Assembly (NCBI RefSeq): GCF_009807005.1
Contig: NZ_WUBR01000004.1
Coordinates: 141,647-205,646, forward strand
DNA length: 64,000 nt
DNA from: Aurantiacibacter rhizosphaerae
GTDB lineage: Bacteria > Pseudomonadota > Alphaproteobacteria > Sphingomonadales > Sphingomonadaceae
Direction of reading: 5' to 3'
A model generated the notes under the pieces. The model saw only the letters and a list, made by a program, of their open reading frames with translations, was not told where the DNA came from and did not search any database. Positions 62,997 through 64,000 of this stretch are shown in pieces; position 1 is the first letter of the stretch; each line of letters opens with the position of its first letter. The translations under genes and the position numbers were made by a program.

Positions 62997-63692
62997 CTAT
63001 TCGTCGCCTATTATCCACCGTGCCGCCGCATCGGCATGGATCGCGGTGCAATCATACACCGGCAGGATGTTGGCATCCACATCCACCACCAGTTCCAGTT
63101 CCGTGCACGCCAGGATCACCGCCTGCGCGCCTTCCTTCTGCATGTTGGTGAACATGGATTTGAGCGCGCGGCGCGCATCCTGGCTGGCCTTGCCCAGCAT
63201 CAGCTCCTCATAGATGATCCGGTCAAGCTGTTCGACATTGTCCATATCGGGCGGCAGCAGGTCGACGCCATGGGAAACAAGGCGGCGACGATAGAAGCTT
63301 TCGGTCATCACGTTGCGCGTGCCGATCAGCGATGCGCGTTCGATCCCGTCGGCTGCCATCTGGGCGCCTACGCATTCGGCAATATGCAGGATGGGTGTCT
63401 CGATCCGGGCTTCCACATCGCGATACACCTTGTGCATGGAATTGGCGCCGATGACGATCATCTCCGCCCCGGCCTTCACCAGCCTTTCCGCGCTGTCTGC
63501 GATCACATCTGTCGCGTGCTGCCAATCCTCGTTCGTCTGCGCACGATAGATGCGCGAGAAATCGAGGCTTTCGATCAGCATAGGCGCAGACGACGTCTTG
63601 CCGATACTGCGCTGAACAAAGCGATTGATGCGTTCGTAATAGGTGCTGGTCGAAACCCAGCTCATGCCGCCGATCAGGCCGAGTGTGCGCAA
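62997..63692 (-). CDS. Aspartate/glutamate racemase-family protein with Ser in place of the first catalytic residue
   Basis: A 231-residue racemase-fold protein from a TTG start at 63692, supported by AGGGG at a normal distance. The N-terminus MRTLGLIGGMSWVSTSTYY is typical of the family. The first active-site motif reads GANSMHKV, with Ser85 where E. coli YgeA has Thr83 and most relatives have Cys; the second Cys is kept (Cys196 in LACTELELVV). It probably interconverts Asp/Glu isomers or a related amino acid, if still active. No partner genes. Confidence 0.85.
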   Translation of the reverse strand: MRTLGLIGGMSWVSTSTYYERINRFVQRSIGKTSSAPMLIESLDFSRIYRAQTNEDWQHATDVIADSAERLVKAGAEMIVIGANSMHKVYRDVEARIETPILHIAECVGAQMAADGIERASLIGTRNVMTESFYRRRLVSHGVDLLPPDMDNVEQLDRIIYEELMLGKASQDARRALKSMFTNMQKEGAQAVILACTELELVVDVDANILPVYDCTAIHADAAARWIIGDE

Positions 63693-63825
63693 AATGGAAT
63701 GCCCCTGTCTTGTCGCGAAATATCTAGGATAGCGGTTGCGCACAAACTGGCGCAACCCGATGGGTTGAAACGAGATGAGGCGACAATTTGTTCCCCCTTC
63801 ACGACAGACGGAACAAGATGTGACG

Positions 63826-63863
63826 TCATGACAGCGCCGCCACGGATTGGCGCGCTGTCATGA
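63826..63863. repeat. Perfect 12-bp inverted repeat (stem-loop) downstream of pntB
   Basis: TCATGACAGCGC (63826-63837) and GCGCTGTCATGA (63852-63863) are exact complements around a 14-nt spacer, between the pntB stop codon and the racemase start. No T run follows on either strand, so it is only a possible terminator. A TGACGTCA palindrome sits right next to it at 63821-63828. Confidence 0.55.
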
Positions 63864-63878
63864 AGCAATTACCGGCGA

Positions 63879-64000
63879 TCAATCCATCGCCTTCACGATT
63901 TCCTCGACCATCTTCTTGGCATCGCTGAGCAGCATCATGGTCTGGTCCATGTAGAACACGTCATTGTCGACGCCCGCATAGCCCACGCCGCCCATGCTGC
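63879..64000 (-). CDS. pntB: NAD(P) transhydrogenase beta subunit, C-terminal fragment
   Basis: The last 39 or so codons of a gene that runs off the right edge. The sequence [19 protein letters not shown] followed by [17 protein letters not shown] matches the PntB C-terminus (in E. coli GYAGVQNPLFF and the ending DAKASVDAIL), part of the NADP(H)-binding domain III. The enzyme moves hydride between NADH and NADP+ driven by the proton gradient. Only the end is visible here, so completeness cannot be judged. Confidence 0.88.
   Translation of the reverse strand, partial: SMGGVGYAGVDNDVFYMDQTMMLLSDAKKMVEEIVKAMD

Overview
The window looks like a contiguous piece of a high-GC alphaproteobacterial chromosome, most likely Sphingomonadales and probably Erythrobacteraceae (Erythrobacter/Altererythrobacter/Qipengyuania type). 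The pointers are a class I lysyl-tRNA synthetase, an F1 ATP synthase operon in the order atpH-A-G-D-C without the Fo genes, the rpmF-plsX-fabH-ihfA-merR operon, a cobT-type VWA protein, a short LOV histidine kinase resembling Erythrobacter EL346, and an FeS-type bacterial photolyase. The placement is inference from gene content; no 16S gene is present. I see no rRNA, tRNA, IS element, prophage or CRISPR array.

Region by region. 1-10.3 kb is housekeeping: a partial DCC thiol oxidoreductase, an FAD oxidoreductase, an L,D-transpeptidase, the ribosomal ATPase EttA, acylphosphatase, a PNPOx-like flavoprotein, an arginine-rich RcnB-like protein, a prolyl-hydroxylase-like dioxygenase, LysK and an MscS channel. 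10.5-16.5 kb has a tannase/feruloyl-esterase lipoprotein, a Pro/Gln-rich single-pass protein, a DinG/XPD-like FeS helicase and a SixA-like phosphatase. 16.6-19.6 kb is the minus-strand rpmF-plsX-fabH-ihfA-merR operon. 19.8-22.4 kb has a MAPEG protein, an MBL hydrolase and an S24 repressor divergent from two small unknown genes. 22.4-28.8 kb has a 2-hydroxyacid dehydrogenase overlapping cysS, then cobT with a coupled DUF2939 gene, and a DUF4197 protein. A 385-bp gap upstream of cysS contains unusual phased repeats.

28.9-39.5 kb carries priA, then a light-related stretch (LOV histidine kinase, a secreted HExxH/repeat protein, an FeS photolyase), followed by a CPBP protease, ada and a membrane-anchored trypsin-like protease. 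39.7-44.8 kb is the F1 ATP synthase operon, with a lipoprotein gene inserted between atpG and atpD. 45.2-56.5 kb is a surface-polysaccharide locus: two GT-C-like membrane proteins, GT2 and GT4 glycosyltransferases, a WecE-type sugar aminotransferase, a hexapeptide acetyltransferase and a flippase. Its centre is visibly richer in A+T than the flanks. 56.7-64 kb has a CpaF ATPase, a DMT transporter, tandem entericidins behind a possible general-stress promoter, a coupled DUF938/ABA4-like pair, a TIP30-like reductase coupled to dGTPase, an Asp/Glu racemase with an altered active site, and the 3' end of pntB.

The most interesting items are the phased GTnAC repeats upstream of cysS, a dispersed double-TGTTCCA element present twice, the lipoprotein gene inside the ATP synthase operon, the LOV kinase/FeS photolyase neighbourhood, the S24 repressor module with its candidate operators, and the tandem entericidins. 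No complete, clearly new defence or biosynthetic system could be demonstrated from sequence reading alone.
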